A DNA stretch of 39,966 bases from Polymyxa betae (GCA_003693705.1 RBZT01000519.1:4065-44030), one strand, 5' to 3'; counted from the stretch's first letter, positions 11,341 through 19,534 are shown. Notes: a model not told the origin generated them from the sequence alone. Program-made: numbers and translations.

Positions 11341-12100
11341 CTATTAATGGAGGAAAGGGACAGGGTAAGCGCGAATATCCCAATTTGCGTTGCTATGAGT
11401 GTAAGGAATTGGGCCATCCTATCTTTAAATGCCCTAAGAATTTATCAAAACAACATGTATTTGAGGTTTTGAAAAAGAATGCTAATAAATCGAAGCAGTC
11501 TTCCAACTACACTTGGGTTTGTCACATAGTAGCTACCGTAGCGGTGACCTATATTCGACAATTTGTTCATAAAGTCCAATTCTTCCTTCGAAAAGTCCGG
11601 AAGCAGTTTTTGGAAAATGCCCGTCATTTTATTGGAAAAATCTCACATTTCTGTCATAATGGATGCATTGAGGGTTCGATAACCGCAGTACTTTCACAAC
11701 GGCGTGCTCAACCTGCTGTATTGAGAGAAACTGCTCGTTCTTTTCGCGATAGGCATCCAGGTAGTGGAAGCTCTTTCGAGCGAACGGCTTCATCATGAAC
11801 GCACATCACCACCATCTTCATCCGTTTTGCTTTCTTAGCGAGCATCGAAGATCTCTCAAATCCTTCATGGGATTTACGAGTTTGAGGTTATGCATCGATA
11901 TCGCTAAATACCTCATCCTGTACGAAGCCATGGAATTGTACATGAGGCATCAGCAAAACCATATAACCTTGAACAAATGGGTGCCGCTGAACGTCTGAAT
12001 AGGACGGTGAACGAAATGTCGGAGAGCATACGTTGCCATTCGGGCCATAGCAAGTCCCTCTGGGCGGAAGCTGTATGCAAAGCGAATTGGCTACGAAATC
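11341..12100 (+). pseudogene. Ty1/copia fragment, 5' part of the split host element (gag knuckle to integrase)
   Basis: The plus strand starts with a gag zinc knuckle CYECKELGHPIFKC (CX2CX4HX4C) at about 11388-11429. After a decayed stretch without readable protease, it enters the copia integrase core end: EQMGAAERLNRTVNEMSE at about 11970-12030, then SLWAEAVCKANWLRN ending at 12100. The usual continuation, N-R-S-P, is interrupted exactly here by a MULE. The matching 3' part resumes at 18087 on the same strand, and with one target-duplication copy removed the reading frame continues through the N-R-S-P motif. The piece between knuckle and integrase is too short for intact protease plus integrase, so this copy was already deleted internally. 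Confidence 0.82.
12090..12100. repeat. Left target-site duplication of MULE-1
   Basis: The 11 bases GCTACGAAATC directly before the left MULE inverted repeat match GCTAAGATATC directly after the right one at 9 of 11 positions. Duplications of 8-11 bp are typical for Mutator-like elements. The two mismatches suggest age. Confidence 0.75.
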
Positions 12101-12126
12101 GGGAAATTTTCTAGACGCGCGCGTCT
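12101..12126 (+). repeat. Left terminal inverted repeat of MULE-1
   Basis: The end reads GGGAAATTTTCTAGACGCGC and continues GCGTCT. It matches the reverse complement of 18060-18086 except for one extra T in the run there. The inner half is a CG-alternating near-palindrome (AGACGCGCGCGTCT), and another GCAGACGCGCGC follows at about 12136-12147. Confidence 0.85.
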
Positions 12127-12407
12127 GGAGAACTGCGCAGACGCGCGCAAATTTTGCGATTTCGATTTCCAACGATCTGATTGGCTAAAATTGTTTATAG
12201 TTAATATCAACAGCTTAATGCAGACAGATGCTGTTTTAAGAACTTCCTCGATCCTGTATTCGGCTATTATGTGTCTGATTGCTTATAGTAGGGACATTTC
12301 GATCCACTTCGATGGCTGCTGATAATAATTCCTCGTGTCCGACACATTGAGCAGAACCGCCGTTCGAGTTGCAGCTTTTGCGGGTCGGCACAAACTCGAT
12401 CTGTTTA
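12127..12407. other. MULE-1 left subterminal region
   Basis: This holds a further GACGCGCGC motif and no recognised gene. A minus-strand frame of 76 codons (12466-12236) covers part of it, with its last part reading GHEELLSAAIEVDRN, which I do not recognise. It lies downstream of the transposase stop and next to an LTR-like fragment. Confidence 0.4.
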
Positions 12408-12570
12408 TGCTGCGTTTCTCGCTCCGGGAAGCGGTTACGATTCAGAACGATGTGAGCTAAACACAATCAATAACAGAATGAATGAATTATATAAGGAAGT
12501 CAGCGTTTTAAATATGCCCCAATTAGGGCCTGCTTCATATACCTAGAAACTCCGTGGCGGAGTTTACATG
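12408..12570 (-). repeat. LTR-1 family fragment (3' half), copy D
   Basis: Read on the minus strand, this stretch shares its order of motifs with the LTR at 32077-32398: the CTCCGNNRCGGAGTT region, a short AT-rich TATA-like stretch, ATTCATTCTGTTATNGA, then TTTAGCTCACATCGTTCTGA, CCGCTTCC and a GAGAAAC..CARCA end at 12408. The 5' part has diverged or is missing, and no target duplication can be defined. It lies inside the 3' flank of the MULE-1 transposase, so it arrived after the MULE or rode in with it. Confidence 0.65.
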
Positions 12571-12739
12571 TGCAGTGGCTGCTGCCCAGCCGGCACTGTA
12601 CTGCCAGTGGAGAGGAAGTGCGTGTCGGAGTTTTCCATCTGCACTGGAGGGCTTGATGTCCCCTGACTGTCGGTTAATGTAGGGAGGGATACTAGTCGAG
12701 CGGCAGCACGTATCGTAGACTAGACTGGCTTCCTGCTCA

Positions 12740-14698
12740 AAAGTGTACAAGAACTTCGTTTGATGGACGTCCTCGTTTAACGGATTTCTTAGACAAAGGC
12801 GCACGCATAGGGATGAATGTCAATGAATAGGATTGTTGTTCCGGTTTCGCCGAACCCATCATAATCAAGGAATTGAATACAGCTGTTTGGCGCTTATATG
12901 CAGCCACGCTACTTTGACCTATATCCATCCACAACTTCCCTTGCTGTTTGCATTAGATGGTGATACATCAGGCTTGGTGTTGGAACAATAATCCGGTTAT
13001 AGGCATCTTTTTCAACCGAAAGACGTACAGAATCGTGATTACTTGACAGAATTCGTGTTTCAGTCAAAGGTGATACAGTTAGATCGAGTCGACGTCGTGC
13101 CATAGAATACAAATGATGCTCTTTAAGACGCCTGCGTGTTTTCAGATGCTCGACCGAGGAAAGTTCATGATCAATCATCAACATTTCATGAGCTTGAACA
13201 AGATTAATGCTCACATTAAAAGGATCGATATTCAGCTTCATATAAATCGAACAAATGTGACGGCATGGTATTGGGGAAGATGCGAAATCTGAGCATGAGC
13301 ACTCCGGTGCAGAATCATTAGTTCCATCTAGCTTAATGTTATATTCTGTTGAAGTTGGCGTCCCTTTTGATGACTTGACTTTCAAACATTCAGCGGCTCT
13401 TTCACAGATGTACCTATAGGCATGAGGCATGTCAATATATTGCTCATCGACGCAGGGAACTATAGCACCTGGACCTGCGGTGCTTGCCGTATCTTTTGCA
13501 CAAATTCACTCCAATGCCTGATAACTGATAAAAAGCTTGGTGATCAGAATTCATGACATCTCTTCTTGCAACTCGACCTCGTCTAAATGCCAGCGAAGCA
13601 GCTGATACAAATTGTTCTTTCGCAGCTCGCTTTTTTTCGATCCACCACCTTTTATTCGGCTGTTCGTACCTTCTCGTCTCTGGGTGGACTTGCAGCCTGC
13701 CGGAAACGACCCGCTTGTATACGAGCTGCAAACCTTAAAGCCGTCGCTATGCAACGCGGTAATGAACTGCTAAGCGGAAGGCGCGTGTCCAAACGTAGCC
13801 AAATAGATTGTTAAATGATCGTCTAGTGTTCGGGCAGAATCTGTTGAAGCCAGACCAAGTTTCGGAATTCGGATTAATTTGAATGAAGAGAGGCTAATGA
13901 ACCTAAATATCTCACGTGCAATACACGGCCTTTATTTCAGCTTCAATAGTTATTGTTTATTTAGAGATCTGGTTATATGTTGTAACTGGAACAGGAATTA
14001 CTTATGGGACCTCTGCACGCTCACTCCGTAGATCAGTACTTCGGATTAATCAGACTTACCTTTCCAGACTCATCTTGGCCAGTAGGTCCTCGTACTTCAA
14101 CAGATTCGAACTCCTTATATATGGCGTCAAACATAGATCTTTGAAAACTATCGGCCAGGTTTTGAAGTCCAGCTTTTGACGGAAATATGCGGTTATGATA
14201 ATGGTTGGTGCAGAGCAGATGTTTCATCTTGAAATGCTCCGCCACAATGTGGTAAGCTGACCCATCATCAGTCATAAATGTGACACCTTCACGACCAAGA
14301 CTGAAATGATTCAATGCTTCGATAATATGATCAGATTGCTCTGAACGACATTGAGAGTATGAGCACATTACAGAATTTGCCTAACGAATCCACAAGAGTG
14401 TTGAACATGGCAATCAACCCATACAAGTCAACATTATGTGTGCCATCATTAATAGTGAAATCGCCAAACATCAGCGCATTCGCTCTCATAGAAGCTTTCA
14501 TAGTGAAAACGTCAGCCAGTCGGGCATCAGGTCCCATCACAAATTCGAAAATGCCACCATCTTGACGAATCTGGTCACCAATCTTTCGAAATTTTGTCAA
14601 GCATTTGGGATCATTGCCGTAACGCTCCTTATAACCTTTCATAATCAGACGACTGAGGAGAGAACCTTCGTAATCATGTTCAGGATTCTGAAGTCTTA
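12740..14698 (-). pseudogene. MULE-1 transposase, catalytic core to C-terminus
   Basis: This is the larger, C-terminal part of a Mutator-like transposase, which cuts and rejoins the element ends. Read from 14698 on the minus strand: the first catalytic Asp region FGDFTINDGTHNVDLYGL (about 14482-14430), the second Asp region TFMTDDGSAYHIVAEHF with LLCTNHYHN (C..H pair, about 14280-14190), the Glu region EGTNSRIKGGGSKKSELR (about 13670-13615), then a SWIM zinc finger CSCSDFASSPIPCRHI (CxC...CxH, about 13305-13255). A Lys/Arg-rich tail APLSKKSVKRGRPSN lies near 12790-12750. The core is broken by frameshifts near 14350, 14030 and 13440 and stops near 12910. The N-terminal part continues beyond the Harbinger insertion at 17160. 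Removing the Harbinger and one TTA rejoins the frame exactly. Confidence 0.87.
14696..14698. repeat. TTA target duplication, left of Harbinger-1
   Basis: TTA stands directly before the left Harbinger terminal repeat and again at 17157-17159 after the right one. PIF/Harbinger elements duplicate a 3-bp TWA target, and this fits exactly. Confidence 0.88.
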
Positions 14699-14721
14699 GA
14701 CCCTGGTTCAAGAAAATAGAC
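14699..14721 (+). repeat. Left terminal inverted repeat of Harbinger-1
   Basis: It begins GACCCTGGTTCAAGAAAATA and ends GAC. The right copy, read on the other strand, has T instead of A at position 15. This is the expected position and length for Harbinger ends. Confidence 0.92.
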
Positions 14722-14813
14722 CCCGTGGCGCAACTGATGCTTCCACCAATCAGATTGCGAGTTGGTCTATTTCCAGATCTATTACGGAATATGATCTCCG
14801 TGGGGGTCCTTTT

Positions 14814-14835
14814 CTGAAATAGACGTCTATTTCAG
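14814..14835. promoter_or_regulatory. Subterminal 22-bp palindrome of Harbinger-1
   Basis: CTGAAATAGAC is followed at once by its reverse complement GTCTATTTCAG, a perfect 22-bp palindrome about 34 bp upstream of the transposase start. The half-site TCTATTT / AAATAGA recurs inside both terminal repeats, at about 14766 and near 17129. That makes it a candidate binding site for the Myb-like protein or transposase, or a transposase operator. Function is inference. Confidence 0.6.
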
Positions 14836-14868
14836 GTCAAAATTACGCAATAAAATTGCATTTTTTTA

Positions 14869-16069
14869 ATGGATCCGGCGGTTGCTGCTGCTGTTACTGG
14901 GGGTCTGATCGTTTCATTGACGGCCCTAGCGGCTGGAATGATTGCCGCTTGTTATCCAGATCATCGCGACTGGAGGACCAGGCGCCGCATTCGGCGAAAT
15001 CCATTTGCTGCTGCTGATCAGCGTCCTGAGTATTTTGACGGCTGGTTTCGAGACACATTCCGCTGTTCGTGGCGGTCATTCGATGAGATTGTCAATCTGG
15101 TGAACATAGAATGGGATTCCTATCACGGGCCAATTCACCACAATGCTAAGTTCTTCGTCCGCCAACGGGTTGCTGTTTGCCTACATTTCTTGACAAGATC
15201 TAGGTCTGTCGTCGATTCCGCCAAAGTTTTCGGAATGGGCAAAGCCTCTGCTTTGCGGTACATCGAAGAGGTTTTGGACATTGTAATTGACCGATTGGGC
15301 CCTCGATTCATTTACCTTCCAACATCTCATGAGGAATGGCGAGAACTTTCACACGGATTTGAGAGCAATTGCGGCTTTCCCGATGCCCGACTGGCAGTTG
15401 ACGGGACCTTGATCGAGATTGAGCGTCCGCATGATTACGAGGGATGGTATTGCCGGAAAGGATATCCTGCTATTAACGTACAAGGTGCTGTTGATTACCA
15501 AGGTCGTTTTCGGAGCTACGCCATGCGGCCTGGCGCTGAAAACGATAAGGGTGTATTCAACCGCTCTGAGTTTGGGAGAACAATCCATCAGCTGTTGCCT
15601 CCTAATAAAGTGATCCTTGCGGACGTTGGTTATCAGTTGTACACACATTGTTTGACTCCTTATGATATCAACGACGAGATGACGTCAGAGGAACGCAACT
15701 ACAACTATCTGCATTCATGAACGCGAATCGTTGTGGAGAACGCTTTTGGAATGCTGAAATATCGTTTCCGACGGTTTAAAGCAGCTCTCAATCAGAAAGG
15801 CAACCTTGAGAACGGGTGGCGCCCAGAGCAAAAACAAAAAACGGCCAGCTCTCAAGCAGCGCGAATTATTCGCGGCTGCCTCATCTTTCATAACGTTTTC
15901 ATTGCGTTATCCGATGATGTTCCTATTTCGGAGAGATGATGATAACGCCGTCCTCCCCGACAGTGATCAACCACAAAGTGATCTATTCGAAGCAGTAGAT
16001 GGAGAACGAGCCAAGCTGCGGCGTGACATTGTAAAGGTTTATTTGTCATCAATTAAGAACAGCCATTAG
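14869..16069 (+). pseudogene. Harbinger-1 transposase (DDE), one stop and one frameshift
   Basis: The 283-codon open part starts at ATG 14869 with a hydrophobic N-terminus. It carries a helix-turn-helix-like stretch (FVRQRVAVCLHFL...GMGKASALRYI, residues about 96-132) and the nuclease core. The first catalytic Asp is D178 (LAVDGTLIEI) and the second D252 (VILADVGY). A TGA at 15718-15720 follows; the frame then continues with VVENAFGMLKYRFR, whose Glu is the third catalytic residue (position 290 counting the stop), giving D-73-D-37-E. Near 15935 a frameshift leads to the last frame, ending in SIKNSH at 16069. Relatives have Arg where the TGA stands, suggesting CGA to TGA. The family call is firm. 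The original ATG is plausible because it follows the subterminal palindrome closely. Confidence 0.92.
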
Positions 16070-16119
16070 CAAGTTTTTGAATAGCTCCGAGCATCGCCAA
16101 CTGAATCTTTGTGCTATTG

Positions 16120-16889
16120 TCAATGGACTGCTTCAAAGAGACAAAGAGCATCACGACTCTCTTGCATATAAGTTTTCAAGCCGTCCGCGGCCTGACCGCT
16201 AACAGCATTCGCTAAGCTGGAAACGCTTTCCGAAACCATGGCGAAAGCGGATTCCATTTTGTCGACAAGATCAGTTGCGTTTGAGGACACTCCAGTTCGT
16301 GGGCGCTTCGCTGGAGGCGCTTCAGATTCTGGAATGTCAGCATCACCGTCCATATCTTCGCTGTCATCCTCTTGTGCACGATCGCCAACGGGATCAGTGA
16401 ACTGTCCAAGATCTGATCCCGTTCCTGGGGATTTGGCAAAAAATGGAGTGATGACCGCCAGAACTGGATCATCTATGGTGTTAAGATCAGGTTTTACGTT
16501 ACCAGTCCTCTTTGATTCCGTTCCAGTTGGCCCGAAATACCTCCACTTTTTCAGGAGTGCATCGTACTTCGGACGAATCTTGCTTAACGGAACATTCCGT
16601 TCATGCTGCTGGCACCAGTCCTTCACAACTAAAGCCCAGCCTTCACCCGCCGCTTTCAGATTATGCTTGCTCTGGAAGTACTTTACGTGTGTCTCTCGAC
16701 GAAGCTTCAGTAGCGTCTCGATCATCGGGATCGTCCACCGCAAATCCCTTTCATCAGCAGATTTCTCTGATTTCGGTTTTCGTCCCCTTTTTTCGAAGGC
16801 GTTGCTGCATTGGTGTCGGTTGCAGTGACAGGTGAGGATTCTTGGCTGGGCCCGTTGTGTAATAACGTTGGTATCTGCTCAGAGCTCAT
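16120..16889 (-). pseudogene. Harbinger-1 Myb/SANT-like protein
   Basis: The second Harbinger gene encodes a Myb-like DNA-binding protein needed with the transposase for end recognition. The minus-strand start at 16889 (MSSEQIPTLLHNG) leads into a Ser/Thr-rich leader. A frameshift near 16790 enters GRKPKSEKSADERDLRWTI. The trihelix/SANT fold follows (WTIPMIETLLKLR, then WALVVKDWCQQH, then KIRPKYDALLKKWRYF), with regularly spaced Trp residues. After that come an acidic linker and a nuclear-type basic stretch (APPAKRPRTGV), then a helix-rich C-terminus to 16120. The 207-codon open part begins at an internal Met, 16743. It is convergent with the transposase. Confidence is high for the Myb-like assignment and good for the frameshift. 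Confidence 0.86.
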
Positions 16890-17133
16890 TTGCACAGGTT
16901 AGACTTCGACGATCACAAATGGAAAACTACAATGAAGCTACATTGGAAGCAAGGCAAGTATTACGAACGAAAAAGAGGGAACGTGATTCATGCGAGAAGT
17001 CATTGCAACAAACTGCGAACAGTCTGTCCTGACGCAGAATTTGTTGCGCCACTCACGCAGAAACGGTTGATCTATTTCTTACTAAATTGATGGGCGATCT
17101 ACTTTGACCGCAATTTCTGAAATAGTTCGAGGC
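16890..17133. other. Harbinger-1 right non-coding region
   Basis: It holds the 5' flank of the Myb-like gene and the right subterminal region, including TCTGAAATAG near 17116-17125, a single half-site related to the left palindrome. No other gene is seen. Confidence 0.6.
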
Positions 17134-17156
17134 GTCTATTTACTTGAACCAGGGTC
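17134..17156 (-). repeat. Right terminal inverted repeat of Harbinger-1
   Basis: It ends in CTTGAACCAGGGTC, the reverse complement of the left end apart from one base, and is followed by TTA at 17157-17159. Confidence 0.92.
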
Positions 17157-18014
17157 TTAGTAAATCTCGAGCCTTTATGATGCCCAGCATTGCAGCTCCA
17201 CATTGCTTAACAACTTTAATTTCTGACCCATAAAGTTCGCTTTCGTAGTGGAAAAGTCAGCGACCAGACGCTCGAATTGAGTAGGTACGTAATGGATGTG
17301 AATGTGAGAAGTTGCTCTTATTTGGATTTATCACGAATTTCGGATTTTGTGTAATCAAATTGGAATCGAATTCTCCAATGGCATGCGAATTTGCGATTCG
17401 CTACTGCCCCTTCGACTGTTTTACAGGGGACGCATTGTTTGGAGGTTAAGATGCAGTATAGCTTGGAGTTGGCTTGAATTCGATCTGCTCACCGAAAGCG
17501 TTTTTGAACTGGTGCTCCTTGAAGTTTTTAGCTTCTCGTCCAATCATAAAACCACCAGCCTTGGCTTGAGCTTTGAAATGTTCGAAAAGATCATCAAATG
17601 TGGACCACTCATTAGTCAGATCTGTTGCCTCTGTACAAGATACGCTGTTGTGATATTGATATCGAAATCTTGGTGTTCGGTGGAGCTATGATTTGCGACG
17701 TCCCAATTATCTTCATTGGCTTCTTCAAAATCTGGGTTATCTTCAATCGCGTTTTCAGAAACCAGTGAAATCTTAGTGGTTTGTTCAAGATCTGTCAAAA
17801 AAGGATCCGGACGATCAGCTTCGTCGGAAGAGGCAGATGGTTTGTTGATGTCCTGAACGTTCAGCCAGCATATAGCCTCGGACGAGGGAGTCGAGAGCGT
17901 TTTCACTTCCCGAGCTGACTCCTCGACCTCAGAGGAAATTATCGAGCGAAGCCAGAGCGGAACTGGCATCCTAATGGTTTGATATAAAGAAGGGGGTCTC
18001 TCTTCCCTAAACAT
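17157..18014 (-). pseudogene. MULE-1 transposase, N-terminal part
   Basis: This is the start of the MULE-1 transposase gene, separated from the rest by the Harbinger. From ATG 18014 a 132-codon frame encodes an acidic, low-complexity leader (SSEVEESAREVKTL, EDNPDFEEANEDNW). A frameshift near 17625 leads to a FAR1-like DNA-binding region (TFDDLFEHFKAQAKAGGFMI, GREAKNFKEHQFKNAFGEQI). Further frames then lead to ESELYGSEIKVVKQCGAAML and GIIKARDLL at 17160. There the frame continues into 14695 on the far side of the Harbinger. ATG 18014 lies about 45 bp inside the right terminal repeat. FAR1/WRKY-GCM1-type N-terminal domains usually bind the element ends. Confidence is good from position, moderate from sequence alone. 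Confidence 0.75.
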
Positions 18015-18056
18015 ACAACTCTGCGCGAGTGCTCTAGACGCTCGTCTGGATCAGCC

Positions 18057-18076
18057 TCTAGACGCGCGCGTCTAGA
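18057..18076. repeat. CG-rich 20-bp palindrome in MULE-1 right end
   Basis: TCTAGACGCGCGCGTCTAGA is a perfect 20-bp palindrome within the right terminal repeat. A second, weaker copy (TCTAGACGCTCGTCTGGA) lies at 18033-18050. The alternating CG core could adopt Z-DNA or act as a dimeric transposase site; that is inference. Confidence 0.7.
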
Positions 18077-18086
18077 AAAATTTCCC
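18060..18086 (-). repeat. Right terminal inverted repeat of MULE-1
   Basis: On the minus strand it begins GGGAAATTTTTCTAGACGCG and matches the left end at 12101-12126 with one extra T. It is followed by the right target duplication, GCTAAGATATC, at 18087-18097. Confidence 0.85.
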
Positions 18087-18440
18087 GCTAAGATATCGCT
18101 CACCAGCAATCTTTTTGGACGGAACGACGTTTGCAGGAAAGATGACCTCGAATCTTTCTACGGCCGTAAGCCCAACGCCCTGAAGCTCTGAATTTTCGGC
18201 TGTTGATGTTGTGCATACATTCTTAAGGAAATACGGAACAAGTTTAACCCGAAAGCACTAAGCCCATCATCGGATATTCGCAAAACCAGAATGTATTTAA
18301 TTTGATGGACCCGGTTACGCATGCCTCCCTGATATACATGTGAAATTTGATGAAGATATATCCGCTGGGATGCTGATAAGATAGAAGAAGAGATGAGATA
18401 ACTGCACAAACTAATCAAGGAACATTCAAAGATGAACATG
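18087..18440 (+). pseudogene. Ty1/copia fragment, 3' part of the split host element (integrase C-terminus)
   Basis: This continues the copia integrase interrupted at 12100. It shows LDGTTFAGKM, then in a second frame ESFYGRKPNALKL and ILKEIRNKFNPKAL, typical of the copia integrase C-terminal linker, to about 18430 (WDADKIEEEMR). In the conserved block around 18180-18195 two TGA stops stand where copia elements have Arg. The rest of pol (RT, RNase H) is absent; a MITE and unrelated sequence follow. Confidence 0.78.
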
Positions 18441-18592
18441 AATGTGCAGAAGATGTGTTAAAGGGACGCGCTCCCTGTGACTGATTAGATTACGGTTTAG
18501 GGTCGAGGTTGTACGGCCTCTGCGCAGTGGTCCACATCCATTGTTGATGGTGATGGCCAAGTTGGATCGACCTGTCTACGTTTGTTTACTAA

Positions 18593-18723
18593 GGCCGCGT
18601 TCGGGTGTCGCTACGCAGAACTTTCTGCGTAGAAATTTCCTATGTAGAAGTCAACTAAACCTCCAAGCTGTGATGCGTTCCCTACATAATTCTACGCAGA
18701 ATTTAGGGATTCCAAACGCGGAC
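18593..18723 (+). mobile_element. Tourist-like MITE, 131 bp
   Basis: A short non-coding element has imperfect inverted ends: GGCCGCGTTCGG on the left, and GTCCGCGTTTGG when the right end is read on the other strand. It is flanked by TAA at 18590-18592 and 18724-18726. A TTCTGCGTAGAA palindrome occurs near both ends. The TAA/TWA duplication and size fit a Tourist-like (PIF/Harbinger-related) MITE. Its ends are unlike those of Harbinger-1, so another transposase would mobilise it. Confidence 0.75.
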
Positions 18724-18814
18724 TAAAAGAGTTTTATTCTAATTTTGAGCACGCTGTCTCGTTGTGAGCTGAGTAGCTTGATTATGGCAAAAGGTGCAGG
18801 ATCAGGATTGGCGG

Positions 18815-19078
18815 TGTATCAGATTTATTAAAAACATAAAATCTTAAATCCCTTTTAAAGTGCGTACGCAGTTTGAAGATCAGCGCATGCAGAGAAGCCT
18901 TGATGACCCACGCATAAATCTGATTCGAAACAAGATGCGAACAAGATTAAAGTGCGAAGACGTACCGTAATATTAATGGGCTCATACGGTGTCAGTACGG
19001 ACTGAGCTGAATGAAGCTGGGATTCAAGCTGGAAATAAAACACAATTCATTGCTACAGACTGAAGTGCTGCTGATTTC
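18815..19078 (+). repeat. Left arm of large inverted repeat (gag-derived)
   Basis: This arm, beginning TGTATCAGATTTATTA, is the inverted counterpart of 19112-19406 with high identity apart from a block near 18980-19000 and small gaps. On the plus strand it reads like gag coding sequence (for example RINLIRNKMRTRLKCEDV, then RTELNEAGIQAGNKTQF) and runs on into the loop (SIERFRQIATKLL). It is thus a duplicated piece of a retroelement gene rather than a classic foldback transposon. No target duplication flanks the pair. Confidence 0.85.
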
Positions 19079-19111
19079 CGTAGCATAGAGCGGTTTCGTC
19101 AGATCGCGACA

Positions 19112-19406
19112 AAGTTGCTACTAAAATCGGCAGCACTTCAGTCAGTGGTAAATGAACTGCGTTTTATTTCCAGCTCGAATCCCAGCTTCATTCAGCTCAG
19201 TCCGTACGGATACCGAGCGGACTCTGCGGGGGTCGAGCCCATTAATATTACGGTACGTCTTCGTACTTTAATCTTGTTCGCATCTTGTTTCGAATCAGAT
19301 TTATGCGTGAGTCATCCAGCCTTCTCTGCGTGCGCTGATCTTCAATCTGCGTACGCACATTATAAGGGATATAAGATTTATAATGTTTTCTAATAAATCT
19401 GATACA
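19112..19406 (-). repeat. Right arm of large inverted repeat (gag-derived)
   Basis: This is the reverse-complement partner of 18815-19078, and the loop between arms is only about 30 bp. A 37-bp stretch of loop sequence (around TAGAGCGGTTTCGTCAGAT) recurs in inverted orientation just outside this arm at about 19410-19448. The order of blocks is therefore permuted between the two copies. A transcript would form a hairpin of more than 250 bp. Confidence 0.85.
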
Positions 19407-19478
19407 AGCAACTTGATCACGATATCTGACGAGACCGCTCTAGCGGCTAGACGAGGATCTCGTCAGATTTCGAGACAT
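19115..19478 (-). pseudogene. Gag start of LTR-2 retrotransposon, truncated
   Basis: Downstream (minus strand) of an LTR and a putative primer-binding site, an ATG at 19478 (MSRNLTRSSSSR) opens a frame. It is broken by a stop near 19440 and then continues as YKSYIPYNVRTQIEDQ and RINLIRNKMRTRLKYEDV. The basic, Arg-rich composition fits the N-terminus of a gag protein. It ends in the loop of the inverted repeat. I infer gag from its position; no zinc knuckle is present. A competing plus-strand frame (19383-19592) overlaps, so strand assignment is not certain. Confidence 0.5.
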
Positions 19479-19520
19479 TCCGTGGCTCAGGCTGAGACCC
19501 AGCCCGCTCAGGAGGCAGTT

Positions 19521-19533
19521 CCGATCCGAACCA
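19521..19533 (-). promoter_or_regulatory. Putative tRNA primer-binding site of LTR-2 element
   Basis: One base after the inferred LTR end the minus strand reads TGGTTCGGATCGG, the complement of a tRNA 3' end (CCGATCCGAACCA). Plus-strand primer sites of LTR elements start with TGG at this position. The matching tRNA is not in the window. Confidence 0.6.
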
Positions 19534-19534
19534 C

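Larger units (their letters stand above)
14699..17156 (+). mobile_element. Harbinger-1: complete PIF/Harbinger DNA transposon
   Basis: A 2458-bp element has 23-bp terminal inverted repeats differing at one base (14699-14721 and 17134-17156) and is flanked by TTA duplications. It carries the two standard genes: a DDE transposase on the plus strand and a Myb/SANT-like DNA-binding protein on the minus strand, convergent with about 50 bp between them. In this superfamily the Myb-like protein brings the transposase to the ends and into the nucleus. The transposase has one in-frame TGA and one frameshift and the Myb-like gene one frameshift, so this copy looks inactive but young compared with its surroundings. 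It interrupts the MULE-1 transposase. Confidence 0.93.
12101..18086 (-). mobile_element. MULE-1: Mutator-like DNA transposon, with nested Harbinger
   Basis: A Mutator-like element is bounded by near-identical terminal inverted repeats at 12101-12126 and 18060-18086 and by an 11-bp imperfect target duplication. It encodes, on the minus strand, a transposase with an N-terminal FAR1-like region, a DDE core and a SWIM zinc finger. A 2458-bp Harbinger element sits inside the transposase gene. Without it the MULE is about 3.5 kb, a normal autonomous size. The MULE itself disrupts a copia integrase. The order of insertion is therefore copia, then MULE, then Harbinger. The transposase is broken by several stops and frameshifts besides the Harbinger insertion. 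Confidence 0.86.

Noticed and set aside
12408-12700. A complete solo LTR inside MULE-1
   Set aside because: Only the 3' half matches the LTR-1 family; no TG start or target duplication could be found.
18489-18498. TTTAGGG-like telomeric sequence, which would fit an endonuclease-lacking Penelope element
   Set aside because: Only isolated single occurrences (here and near 6989); no tandem array anywhere in the window.
18855-19393. Two short protein frames with the same internal sequence on opposite strands
   Set aside because: They are only the two arms of the inverted repeat read in a shadow frame.
18815-19406. Classic foldback or MITE transposon
   Set aside because: Arms read as retroelement gag, no target duplication is found, and part of the loop recurs outside the right arm.
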